From: an uncultured Eubacteriales bacterium
Lineage (GTDB): Bacteria > Bacillota > Clostridia > Peptostreptococcales > Anaerovoracaceae
Assembly (NCBI GenBank): GCA_902763505.1
Contig: CACWSO010000016.1
Location: forward strand, 1-49,408
Direction of reading: 5' to 3'
Length of the DNA: 49,408 bases
The notes under the pieces: model-generated
Seen by the model: the letters and a program-made list of their open reading frames with translations, nothing else
What the model was told of the DNA's origin: nothing
Databases searched by the model: none
Shown here: positions 41,061 to 49,316 of the stretch, in pieces
Layout of the letters: every line of letters begins with the position of its first letter
Numbering within the stretch: position 1 is the first letter of the stretch
Translations under genes and position numbers: made by a program

Positions 41061-43025
41061 ATGAGCGAAGAAAGAACAGAATTCGAAATCACCGAACAGG
41101 AAAGAAACGAACAGTCACAGATCAGAAGAGATAAGCTGGCTGAGCTGCAGGCCGCAGGCCGCAACCCGTTCCTTCAGGAGACATGGGAACAGACAGCTTA
41201 TTCACAGGATATCAAGGATAACTTCGAAGAGTATGACGGCAAGGAAGTATCCATCGCCGGCAGAATGATGGCGAAGCGCGTCATGGGCAAGGCATCCTTC
41301 ATTGATATCCAGGACTACAAAGGCAGAATCCAGTGCCACGTCAAGAGAGACGTTCTCGGCACAGATGAATACAAGTGGTTCAAGGCTTCAGATATCGGCG
41401 ACATCTTCGGCATCGTCGGTAATGTGTTCATGACGAACAGAGGAGAGATCACCGTAGAAGTAACCAAGATGGTACTGCTCTCCAAGTCCCTGCAGGTGCT
41501 CCCAGACAAGTGGAGCGGACTGAAGGACATGGACATCAGATACAGACAGCGTTACGTCGACCTGATCGTCAATCCTGAAGTCAAGGAAAGCTTTATCAAG
41601 AGAGCTGCAATCATCAAGGAAATCAAGAGAACCATGGAAGAAGACTTCGGATACCTCGAAGTCGACACACCGATCCTGACAACCATTGCAGGCGGTGCAA
41701 ACGCAAGACCGTTCAACACATTCCACAACACGCTGCATCTGCCGATGAAGCTGAGAATCGCCAACGAACTCTACCTCAAGAGACTGGTTGTCGGCGGTCT
41801 GGACAGAGTCTATGAGATGGGCAAGATGTTCAGAAACGAAGGAATGGACAAGAACCACAATCCTGAGTTCACTTCTATGGAAGCATATTATGCATACGGC
41901 AACATGGAGACGACCATGCGCGTTACCGAAGCAGTTATCTCCAATGCCGCAAAGGCAGCAACCGGCAACATGATCATCAACTATCAGGGCAAGGAGTTCG
42001 ATCTGACTCCGCCTTGGAAGACAGTGGACATGACGGATGCGGTAGCTGAGATCACTGGCGTCAACTTCCATGAAATCGACAATGATGAAGACGCACGCGC
42101 TGCAGCCATCGGTTACGGCATGGATGCGGAAGATGTGGAAGGACTGTCCAGAGGCAAACTCATCGCGGAGATGTTTGAAGAGTACTGCGAAGATTATCCG
42201 GGATTCCTCGATGGACCGATCTTCGTCGTCGGACATCCGGTCGAGATTTCACCTCTCGCGAAGAGAGACCCGAAGGACCCGAGAATCACAAGAAGATTTG
42301 AAGCATACATCAACGGCTGGGAAGTTGCGAATGCATTCTCCGAGCTCAACGACCCGATCGACCAATACGAGAGATTCGTAGAGCAGCAGCATGAGCTGGA
42401 CTGCGGTATCGACGACGAGGCACATCCAATGGATATGGACTTCGTAAACGCGCTGGAAGTTGGACTTCCTCCAACAGGCGGACTGGGCATCGGCATCGAC
42501 AGAGTCATCATGCTCGTAACGGATGCGCCAACTATCAGAGACGTCATCCTCTTCCCGACCATGAAGCCGCTTGACGAGCCGGGTAAGGCAAAGGCCTCAG
42601 CGCCGGCTCCGGAGATTGCAGATACCGTTCCGGCGGAATCGGTCGAGATCGATTTCTCCAAGGTCGTTATCGAGCCGCTCTTCGAGGAAGAAGTAGACTT
42701 TGAAACATTCAGCAAGTCAGACTTCCGCGTTGTCAAGATCAAGGAATGCTCAGCAGTTCCAAAGAGCAAGAAGCTGCTCCAGTTCGTCGTTGACGACGGA
42801 ACCGGCGAAGACCGCGTCATCCTGTCCGGCATTCATGAATGGTATGAGCCGGAAGAGCTGGTAGGAAAGACAGTCCTCGCGATTACGAACCTGCCAACAC
42901 GCAAGATGATGGGAATCGATTCCTGCGGCATGCTGCTGTCAGCAATCCACGAAGAAGAAGGGAAGGAAATGCTGAACTTCATCATTCTGGACGACAAGAT
43001 TCCGGCAGGAGCCAAGATCTACTAA
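41061..43025 (+). CDS. lysS: Lysine--tRNA ligase (class II) fused to a C-terminal tRNA-binding OB domain
   Basis: Residues 1-510 form a complete class II LysRS: an anticodon OB-fold (VSIAGRMMAKRVMGKASFID), motif 2 MFRNEGMDKNHNPEFTS (near 257) and motif 3 GLGIGIDRVIML (near 474). A linker rich in Ala, Pro and Glu follows (about 511-540). The last 110 residues then match the EMAPII/Trbp111 type tRNA-binding domain usually found at the end of MetRS: FETFSKSDFRVVKIKECSAV, SKKLLQFVVDDG, VGKTVLAITNLPTRKMMG and SCGMLLSA. Total length 654 compares with about 490-505 for ordinary LysRS. The frame is continuous, so this is a real fusion. The extra domain should raise general tRNA affinity. A terminator follows. 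Confidence 0.95.
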   Translation: MSEERTEFEITEQERNEQSQIRRDKLAELQAAGRNPFLQETWEQTAYSQDIKDNFEEYDGKEVSIAGRMMAKRVMGKASFIDIQDYKGRIQCHVKRDVLGTDEYKWFKASDIGDIFGIVGNVFMTNRGEITVEVTKMVLLSKSLQVLPDKWSGLKDMDIRYRQRYVDLIVNPEVKESFIKRAAIIKEIKRTMEEDFGYLEVDTPILTTIAGGANARPFNTFHNTLHLPMKLRIANELYLKRLVVGGLDRVYEMGKMFRNEGMDKNHNPEFTSMEAYYAYGNMETTMRVTEAVISNAAKAATGNMIINYQGKEFDLTPPWKTVDMTDAVAEITGVNFHEIDNDEDARAAAIGYGMDAEDVEGLSRGKLIAEMFEEYCEDYPGFLDGPIFVVGHPVEISPLAKRDPKDPRITRRFEAYINGWEVANAFSELNDPIDQYERFVEQQHELDCGIDDEAHPMDMDFVNALEVGLPPTGGLGIGIDRVIMLVTDAPTIRDVILFPTMKPLDEPGKAKASAPAPEIADTVPAESVEIDFSKVVIEPLFEEEVDFETFSKSDFRVVKIKECSAVPKSKKLLQFVVDDGTGEDRVILSGIHEWYEPEELVGKTVLAITNLPTRKMMGIDSCGMLLSAIHEEEGKEMLNFIILDDKIPAGAKIY

Positions 43026-43048
43026 TTTCAGCAAATCAATGTGTATTT

Positions 43049-43080
43049 AAGACGTGGCCTATGCAGGCCGCGTCTTTTTT
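43049..43080 (+). terminator. Terminator of greA-lysS
   Basis: AAGACGTGGCCT/AGGCCGCGTCTT is a 12-bp stem with one G-U pair and a 4-base loop, ending in TTTTTT. Confidence 0.93.
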
Positions 43081-43123
43081 ATAGGTTCCAAGTTTTTAAT
43101 ATATCTAGACAGTTTGCTACCTG

Positions 43124-43151
43124 TTGACCGAAATTCCAATATATGTAATAA
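43124..43151 (+). promoter_or_regulatory. Probable promoter of the nuclease-like gene
   Basis: TTGACC - 16 bp - TAATAA in AT-rich sequence, about 48 bases before the gene start, which has a GGGGCAGAAAGGG site. Confidence 0.45.
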
Positions 43152-43198
43152 TACCAAATAATTAACATTTCAAACATAAGGGGCAGAAAGGGATTGTT

Positions 43199-43990
43199 AT
43201 GGGAAATTACAACATACTATATGAAGATATTCAGGAAAGACTTCGTTTTTTATCAACACTGATCGATAATGTGGAAACGGCCATCAAGGAGGCACCAGGC
43301 GGAACACTTAAAATCCGCAACCGAAAAAACGGGACCAGTTACTACAGCGTAACCAATAATAGTGAAATCTATTTGCCGCAGAAAAATGTTGAACTCATTC
43401 AAAGCTTAGCACAGAAGTCCTATGATAAAAAAATTCTCAGAGCTGCAAAAACAGAACTGCTGGCGCTTGAGAAATTAAGCAATTACTACAGCAGTAACCC
43501 GGCAGTAGAAGAATGGTATGGCAAGCTTTCTCCTGCTCGCCAAAGTCTCGTGCATCCAGTGGTTCTGACAGATAAACAATATATAGCAAAATGGAAGAAA
43601 GAACACCCGCCTCGATCTTCAGGGAAACCGGAAACTGTATATGAAACAATAAAAGGGGACACCGTCAGATCAAGGGCAGAAATACTTATCGCAGACCGCC
43701 TTTTCACTAGAAATGTCATATATCAGTATGAAACACCTCTCATCCTTAATGGCGTCGAGTATCACCCGGACTTTTGTGTACTCAACCTCCGAAAGCGCAA
43801 GACTTTGTATTGGGAACACTTAGGCATGATGGATGAACTGGACTATTTGGAAGATAATATTTTCAAACTCAACAGATACGCAAAACACAATATTATTATC
43901 GGAAAAAATCTGATTATTACATTTGAAACCGCCACACAGCCTTTCAATACGGCTCAGATTGACCAGATGATACAGGCGTTTTGCATATAG
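43199..43990 (+). CDS. PD-(D/E)XK nuclease-like accessory protein
   Basis: This 263-residue protein is not from a family I can name. The N-terminal 90 residues are helical and charged (ERLRFLSTLIDNVETAI). YYSVTNNSEIYLPQKNVELI then resembles a small sheet. The C-terminal part fits a PD-(D/E)XK core: VRSRAEILIADRLF (acidic helix residue), VEYHPDFCVL (the Asp), YWEHLGMMDELDY (the E-x-H position where ExK is usual) and then helices. PDF...WEHxGMMD occurs in nuclease domains of phage and defence-type proteins. Lower GC and frequent AT-ending codons set it apart from neighbours and suggest acquisition. It has its own promoter and no partner gene. The degenerate repeats follow directly. Confidence 0.6.
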   Translation: MGNYNILYEDIQERLRFLSTLIDNVETAIKEAPGGTLKIRNRKNGTSYYSVTNNSEIYLPQKNVELIQSLAQKSYDKKILRAAKTELLALEKLSNYYSSNPAVEEWYGKLSPARQSLVHPVVLTDKQYIAKWKKEHPPRSSGKPETVYETIKGDTVRSRAEILIADRLFTRNVIYQYETPLILNGVEYHPDFCVLNLRKRKTLYWEHLGMMDELDYLEDNIFKLNRYAKHNIIIGKNLIITFETATQPFNTAQIDQMIQAFCI

Positions 43991-44061
43991 CATTTATATT
44001 TCTTCGGCATCATGATGCCTTTTGCTTTAGGATAATACTATTATTTCAAAAGCAATAAAAA

Positions 44062-44312
44062 GGGGTTATTGATTTTGGAAGCAAATAACACATTTTAGTC
44101 GTTTATTGTTATATGGGGTTATTGCACGCATAACTGCTGATATCAGCATAGCACTTACTATTATTGTTTAAGAAAACAGGGTTATCTATGATAGGTGGAG
44201 ATGTTGCGCGATGAGGCTGGATAACACATTTTTTCATGAATGAATAATAGAGGGTGATTTTGCAAGAAAAATGATAATCCGTTTTCTCGATCAAAAAGAA
44301 TTAGGGGTTATC
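44062..44312 (+). repeat. Degenerate array of GGGTTAT...ATAAC hairpin units
   Basis: Within the 540-base gene-free stretch 43991-44530, RGGGTTATY-like starts recur at 44062, 44115, 44177, 44251 (GGGTGAT variant) and 44304, spaced 53-74 bases. Several are followed by ATAAC, so that GTTAT/ATAAC hairpins can form. An exact 12-base ATAACACATTTT occurs at 44085-44096 and 44221-44232. The units are too divergent for a CRISPR array and carry no open frame. They may be remnants of a repeat family or protein-binding sites. AT-rich sequence fills the rest. Confidence 0.55.
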
Positions 44313-44381
44313 ACATTCATGATGAATGCGTAATAGTAATGCGCGATCAATAACATAGGACGGGAAACATCATAGTGGTTG

Positions 44382-44410
44382 TTGACAAAGGTGAAGGGCA
44401 GGCGTAAAAT
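44382..44410 (+). promoter_or_regulatory. Promoter of the aminotransferase-aldolase-TetR-kinase operon
   Basis: TTGACA - 17 bp - TAAAAT, a near-consensus sigma-A promoter. The expected start (about 44417) lies inside the palindrome that overlaps the -10. Confidence 0.82.
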
Positions 44411-44441
44411 GAACTCGTGAATATATATTCACGAGTTCATT
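44408..44441. promoter_or_regulatory. Perfect 34-bp palindromic operator
   Basis: The half-site AATGAACTCGTGAATAT is followed immediately by its exact reverse complement. It covers the end of the -10 box and the transcription start, the standard place for a repressor. A TetR-family gene is third in the operon, so autoregulation is the simplest reading. The palindrome has no T run, which argues against a terminator. Confidence 0.85.
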
Positions 44442-44530
44442 GTTGAATCGAGTAAGTCAGTAATACGATTGTGTTCCGGAATCCGTTTGAAGAGGAATCA
44501 GGCACGCAACTTTTAAGGAGGAAATGACAT

Positions 44531-46015
44531 ATGGCATATGATGGTTTTGCAATCGATGAATATCTGGATGCGGAGGCGATTTGCGCGCAGTTGGATGTGC
44601 TGAAGGACGGACCGATCTACGGAGTGAAGCCGGAAGCGCTGAAAGAGTACGAGGAAGAGTATTTTGAAAAGAAGTGCCAAGGTTCAAAAACGCGTATCGC
44701 AGAAGCGAAGCAGATCATACCGGGCGGCGTACAGCACAACCTGGCGTTCAACTATCCGTTCCCGATGGTGATGACAAAGGCAGAAGGCGCGAAGCTCTAT
44801 GATATCGACGGCAATGAATACTACGACTTGCTGCAGGCTGGCGGCCCGACTGTACTGGGATCGAACCCGCCGAGCGTCAGGGAGAAGGTCATCGAACTGC
44901 TGAACACGTGCGGACCATCAACGGGACTGTTCCATGAATATGAATACAAACTGGCGAAGCTGATCTCGGATCTGGTTCCATCTGTTGAAATGTTCAGGAT
45001 GCTGGGGTCCGGAACAGAAGCAGCCATGTGCGCGGCGAGAGTCGCCAGACTGAAGACGAAGAAAAAGAACATCCTCAAGATGGGAGGCGCTTATCACGGA
45101 TGGTCGGACCAGCTGGCATACGGCATCAGAATTCCGGGCACAAAGGGCATCCAGTCCAGAGGAATTCCAAGCTATGTATTCAGTCACACCGATGAGTTCT
45201 TCCCGGGAGATCTGGATGATCTGGAGAAGAAACTGAAGAAGCACAAACTGGACGGCGGTACCGCTGCCGTTTATCTGGAGCCGGTTGGACCGGAAAGCGG
45301 AACAAGACCGATCACAAAGGAATTCGTCAGAGGCGTCGAGGAGCTGGCGCATGCATACGGCGCGCTGCTGATCGTCGATGAAGTCGTGACCGGATTCAGA
45401 ATCGGAACCGGCGGGGCGCAGGAGTATTTCGGCATCGATCCGGATCTGACCATATTCGGTAAGGTCATCGCAGGCGGATATCCGGGTGCTGGCGGCATCG
45501 GCGGACATCTCGACTGCATGCAGCATCTGGGCGCAGGACTCGATTCATCCGGAAAGAAAGTCAAGAAAGCACTCTGCGGCGGCACCATGGCGGCAACACC
45601 GATCTCGTGCTGCGCAGGTTACTATACGATCAAAGAAATCGCTGAGACAAATGCATGTGAGAAGGCCGGCCGCATGGCCGACAGGCTCATCGCAGGATTG
45701 AAGGAGTCCGCGGCAAGGCACAATCTCCCATTCGTAATCTTCAACCAGGGATCCATCTGCCATGTTGATACAGTTGGAACGATGCACTACGCAATCGACT
45801 GGAGCAAACCTTGGCAGCTGCCGAAGATTCTCAAGGAGACCGGCAGACGTCAGAAAGAGATGGAACACATGGGAGCCGCTTATATGGCGGAAGGAATTGT
45901 GACTCTCGCAGGTTCAAGACTATATACAAGCGCGGCTTATGATGAAGAGATGATCGACGATCTCATCAGAAGGTTCGACCGCGTATTTGCCAAGTGCGGC
46001 AGACTGGAGGGGTAA
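44531..46015 (+). CDS. Class III aminotransferase (glutamate-1-semialdehyde aminomutase-like)
   Basis: This 494-residue fold-type I PLP enzyme resembles HemL: IIPGGVQHNLAFNYPFPMV, GAKLYDIDGNEYYDLLQAGG, RMLGSGTEAAMCAARVARLK, MGGAYHGWSD, LLIVDEVVTGFRIGTGG and FGKVIAGGYPGAGGIGG, with the PLP lysine near residue 311. It differs from true HemL in a longer N-terminus (about 55 residues before the usual start) and in its surroundings, which are carbohydrate genes rather than haem genes. It probably moves an amino group on an aldehyde, ketose or amino-polyol-type substrate, or acts as a PLP lyase as some relatives do. AAGGAGG precedes the ATG. It is the first gene of the operon under the palindromic operator. 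Confidence 0.82.
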   Translation: MAYDGFAIDEYLDAEAICAQLDVLKDGPIYGVKPEALKEYEEEYFEKKCQGSKTRIAEAKQIIPGGVQHNLAFNYPFPMVMTKAEGAKLYDIDGNEYYDLLQAGGPTVLGSNPPSVREKVIELLNTCGPSTGLFHEYEYKLAKLISDLVPSVEMFRMLGSGTEAAMCAARVARLKTKKKNILKMGGAYHGWSDQLAYGIRIPGTKGIQSRGIPSYVFSHTDEFFPGDLDDLEKKLKKHKLDGGTAAVYLEPVGPESGTRPITKEFVRGVEELAHAYGALLIVDEVVTGFRIGTGGAQEYFGIDPDLTIFGKVIAGGYPGAGGIGGHLDCMQHLGAGLDSSGKKVKKALCGGTMAATPISCCAGYYTIKEIAETNACEKAGRMADRLIAGLKESAARHNLPFVIFNQGSICHVDTVGTMHYAIDWSKPWQLPKILKETGRRQKEMEHMGAAYMAEGIVTLAGSRLYTSAAYDEEMIDDLIRRFDRVFAKCGRLEG

Positions 46016-46017
46016 TC

Positions 46018-47073
46018 ATGATATATCAGAAGACGCAGGCAGAGCAGATCCTTCTGAAAGCCTGCAAGGAACTTATGGACAGCGGACTGATCGCACGCAC
46101 CTGGGGCAACGTCAGCATCCGCCTGTCTAAGGATCTGTTCCTCATCACACCGAGCGGCAGAGCATACGAAACACTGACGGCATCTGATCTGGTAACAGTG
46201 AAAATCAGCGATCTTTCCTATGAAGGCGATATCAAACCGTCCAGCGAGAAAGAGATCCATGCATCCGTCTACAAACTCAGAAAGGATGCGGATTTTGTCG
46301 TGCACACGCATCAGCCGAATGCTTCGGCGTTGAGCGTACTCGGTGAGGATTTTTCACTGACAGAGACGAACGGAAATCTCAGGGCAGAGCGAATCGTAAC
46401 AGAAGAAGAACGTCAGATTCTCGGGACGATCATTCCGACTGCAAAGTACGGTATATCTTCAACGAAGCCTCTCGCAGCCAATGTGAGGAGGGCGATCAGA
46501 AGGAATCCGGAAGCGAATACATTTCTCATGAAACACCACGGCGCCCTTTGCATCGGTTCAGATTATGAGGAAGCTTTCAAAGCGGCGTACACATTGGAAA
46601 AAGTCTGTGGGAGAATCTTCGAGATCCGCTGCGGATGCAAAATGCCGACAGAATCAGGGGAAAGCATAGAAGGTGATATCGACAAAGGCTACATGATGCA
46701 CGTCAGAACGCCGTATATCATGCGCATGAGCAGACGCGGCAAATCGGTAAAAGCCTATCTGGATGATCAGGCGCAGATCGGCGGACGCAGCACGAAGTGC
46801 ATCGAGCCCGGAGATAAAGAGGCTCTGAGGGAACTGGCAGGAGAGGGCGGCGCAGTCCTGCTCAAAAACGACGGCGCGCTCATCATAGCGGAGTCAAAGG
46901 ATGAAGCGGAAGCAGTGGCCATCGTATTGGAAAAGAATTGCCAGGCCGCCATGATTGCCCTTAAGAAGGGCATCAAGCCAGTGGATAATGCCAGTGCGGA
47001 TCTGGAGCACTTATTCTACGTGAACAAATACTCAAAACGAAAGGACGAGGGGCATGCTGAAGAAATTGACTGA
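46018..47073 (+). CDS. Class II aldolase/epimerase-like protein with a degenerate second copy
   Basis: Residues 1-215 of this 351-residue protein form a class II (AraD/FucA) aldolase domain: GLIARTWGNVSIRL, SSEKEIHASVY (catalytic acid), VVHTHQPNAS (metal His near 96-98) and FLMKHHGALCIGS (metal His near 173). Residues about 220-345 contain a second, partial copy. VLLKNDGALIIAESKDEAEA lines up with FLMKHHGALCIGSDYEEAFK, but the HH pair is replaced by ND. The second unit therefore cannot bind the metal in the same way. The start at 46018 is set by GGAGGGG, 2 bases after the aminotransferase stop. It probably cleaves the sugar phosphate made by the FGGY kinase (inference). Confidence 0.82.
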   Translation: MIYQKTQAEQILLKACKELMDSGLIARTWGNVSIRLSKDLFLITPSGRAYETLTASDLVTVKISDLSYEGDIKPSSEKEIHASVYKLRKDADFVVHTHQPNASALSVLGEDFSLTETNGNLRAERIVTEEERQILGTIIPTAKYGISSTKPLAANVRRAIRRNPEANTFLMKHHGALCIGSDYEEAFKAAYTLEKVCGRIFEIRCGCKMPTESGESIEGDIDKGYMMHVRTPYIMRMSRRGKSVKAYLDDQAQIGGRSTKCIEPGDKEALRELAGEGGAVLLKNDGALIIAESKDEAEAVAIVLEKNCQAAMIALKKGIKPVDNASADLEHLFYVNKYSKRKDEGHAEEID

Positions 47074-47686
47074 AGACCAGCAGGCCGCCATCATCGAGAA
47101 AGCCACATGTGAGTTCGCAGAAAAAGGCTACAAAGGCGCAGGTCTCAACCGCATCGCGAAGAGTGCAGGCGTCAGCGTCGGAGTCATCTATAAATACTAC
47201 AAAGACAAGGAAGAGCTCTTCCAGGCCTGTGTAGGCAAAAGCATCGCATACCTTGATGAAGTGCTGAGCAACGCAGGACAGGAAGGCAGCGATCTGCCGG
47301 AGATGATTCGATCCCTCATCGGTCAGACGCAGATTGCCTGCAGGGAGCATCCGGAGTACTTCCGCATGTATCACCAGATTACGATGGAGGACGATTCTGA
47401 ACAGGCGCGGAGCATGGCGGCGATTATCGAAGAGCCTTCTGCAAAGGCGTACAAGGCAGTCTTGAAGAAAGCACGCGAAGCAGGAGAGATTGACGAGGGG
47501 CTGGATACAGGCGCGGGAGCATTATTCTTTGACAACCTGATGATGATGCTCCATTACTCTTACAGCTGCACATACTATTCTGAGAGAATGAACATCTACT
47601 GTGGTAAACGGTTTGCGGCAAGTGAGAAAAAGATGAATGATCAGATGGTTCGTTTCATACTGAACGGACTGGGATATCAGGAATAA
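47054..47686 (+). CDS. TetR/AcrR family transcriptional regulator
   Basis: The 210-residue protein has an N-terminal helix-turn-helix of TetR type: AAIIEKATCEFAEKGYKGAG, then IAKSAGVSVGVIYKYYKDKE and LFQACVG, at about residues 8-57. The rest is an all-helical ligand-binding and dimerisation domain, ending near FILNGLGYQ. It overlaps the aldolase gene by 20 bases and sits inside the operon, an unusual place for a TetR repressor, which is usually divergent. The perfect palindrome over the operon promoter is the likely binding site, giving feedback control released by a pathway compound (inference). Confidence 0.9.
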   Translation: MLKKLTEDQQAAIIEKATCEFAEKGYKGAGLNRIAKSAGVSVGVIYKYYKDKEELFQACVGKSIAYLDEVLSNAGQEGSDLPEMIRSLIGQTQIACREHPEYFRMYHQITMEDDSEQARSMAAIIEEPSAKAYKAVLKKAREAGEIDEGLDTGAGALFFDNLMMMLHYSYSCTYYSERMNIYCGKRFAASEKKMNDQMVRFILNGLGYQE

Positions 47687-47714
47687 CTGATTTGATTGAG
47701 AAGGAGTGAGACAA

Positions 47715-49316
47715 GTGCTTTTACTCGCATACGATATCGGAACAACCGGCGTGAAGACATGTCTGTTTGATGTGGATCAGCAGATCCGCATGGTAGGCAG
47801 CGCTTCATGCGGTTATGAGCTCTATACATTCCCGGATGGCGGAGCAGAGCAGCATGCGGATGAGTGGTGGCAGGCTATGTGCGCTAGCACGAAGCAGCTT
47901 ATAACAGAAAACAGCGTTGATCCTGCGCAGATCGAAGGGATCTCTTTCTGTTCTCAGATGCAGGGCTTGGTTCTCGTCGACCGAGAAGGACAGCCGGTAA
48001 GGCATCCTATGAGCTATATGGATCAGAGGGCACATTGGGAAATCGAAGAAGGACTCAGGAGAGGCGTCAAAATCGCGGGCATGAATGCAGGGAAACTGTT
48101 GAAATCCCTGCACGCCACTGGTGCTGTCTCAGGTAGTGTCAAAGATCCAATGTGGAAATACCTGTGGGTCAGAAACAATGAACCGGATGCTTTTGCACGA
48201 GTGTATAAGTGGCTCGATGTAAAGGAGTATCTAATTTGCCGGTGCACCGGCAGGATGGTGATGACGGAAGACAGCGCCTTTTCCACGATGCTCTGCGATA
48301 CAAGGGGCGGGACAAGAACATGGAGCGAAGAGCTTTGCCATATGTTCGGCGTGGATACAGCGCACCTTGCGGAAATCGTTCGGACCACAGACCTGATCGG
48401 CGGTCTGCGCAGGCAGCAGGCGGAAGAACTCGGTCTCACAGAAGGGACACCGGTATACGGCGGCGGCGGTGACGCGTCGCTCATCGGTATCGGTGCGGGA
48501 TGCGTTAAGCCTGGCGATACGCATATCTACTGCGGCACATCAGGATGGGTCGCGACGATTACGGAAAAACAGATGGTCGACACATCGAGCATGATGGCGG
48601 CGATCGTCGGCGCACAGCCGGGACTCTACAATTACTTTGCGGAAATGGAGACGGCTGGAAAGAGCTTGGAATGGGTCAAGGATCATCTGGCGCTTGATGA
48701 AATCGGCGTCTACATGGAAAAGAGAGAGATCACCGGAAACAAGGAACACATCTATACGAGTCTTTACGATTATATGTCTGAGGTCGTGGCCTCCTGTCAG
48801 CCTGGTGCGGGAGGTGTCATCTTCACGCCTTGGCTGCACGGAAACCGCTGCCCATTTGAGGACGCAAATGCCGCAGGCATATTCTTCAACATTTCACTGG
48901 ATACGGGAAAGACGGAGATGATCCGTGCCGTTGTGGAAGGCGTCTGTTACCATCTGCGTTGGATGCTGGAATGTCAGGAAAAGAAAGTGAAGGCAGCTGA
49001 CACAATCCGGTTCTGCGGGGGTGGTGCATTGTCGCCTGCCATATCACAGATTCTGGCTGACATTCTGAACAGACAGGTCGAAGTACCGGCGCAGCCGCAG
49101 AACGTAGGCTCTGTCGGTGCAGCCCTTACGGCGGCCGTTGGGGCGGGAGCAATCGGCAGCATCGAAGAGATCTCCGGCCTGATCAAACCGGCTGCGACCT
49201 ACTATCCGGGCAGCTGCGGAGAGGAAGGCCGCGCAGCCTATGAAAGAAACTATCAGGTATTTACAAAGCTCCACAGCAGCAACAAAAAGCTGTTTGAACA
49301 AATCAATATGAGGTGA
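47715..49316 (+). CDS. FGGY-family carbohydrate kinase (xylulokinase-like)
   Basis: This 533-residue ASKHA kinase phosphorylates a sugar or polyol. Motifs are LLLAYDIGTTGVKTCLFD (phosphate-1), SFCSQMQGLVLVDREGQPV, the FGGY-core YCGTSGWVATITE, METAGKSLEWVKDHL and the C-terminal RFCGGGALSPAISQILADIL. The closest look is to xylulokinase-like members, but the FGGY family covers many sugars and substrate cannot be read by eye. The GTG at 47715 is preferred because AAGGAG lies 8 bases before it; an in-frame GTG at 47706 overlaps that site. It is the last complete gene in the window. The operon may continue beyond 49408. Confidence 0.87.
   Translation: MLLLAYDIGTTGVKTCLFDVDQQIRMVGSASCGYELYTFPDGGAEQHADEWWQAMCASTKQLITENSVDPAQIEGISFCSQMQGLVLVDREGQPVRHPMSYMDQRAHWEIEEGLRRGVKIAGMNAGKLLKSLHATGAVSGSVKDPMWKYLWVRNNEPDAFARVYKWLDVKEYLICRCTGRMVMTEDSAFSTMLCDTRGGTRTWSEELCHMFGVDTAHLAEIVRTTDLIGGLRRQQAEELGLTEGTPVYGGGGDASLIGIGAGCVKPGDTHIYCGTSGWVATITEKQMVDTSSMMAAIVGAQPGLYNYFAEMETAGKSLEWVKDHLALDEIGVYMEKREITGNKEHIYTSLYDYMSEVVASCQPGAGGVIFTPWLHGNRCPFEDANAAGIFFNISLDTGKTEMIRAVVEGVCYHLRWMLECQEKKVKAADTIRFCGGGALSPAISQILADILNRQVEVPAQPQNVGSVGAALTAAVGAGAIGSIEEISGLIKPAATYYPGSCGEEGRAAYERNYQVFTKLHSSNKKLFEQINMR

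Noticed and set aside
44408-44441. Palindrome as a transcription terminator
   Set aside because: No T run follows and it overlaps a strong promoter; an operator explains it better.
43991-44530. Possible CRISPR array in the repeat-bearing gap
   Set aside because: Repeats are short, divergent and unevenly spaced, spacers are not uniform, and no cas gene is present.
44531-46015. Reading the aminotransferase as biosynthetic HemL
   Set aside because: The N-terminal extension and the kinase/aldolase context make a haem role unlikely, although the fold is the same.
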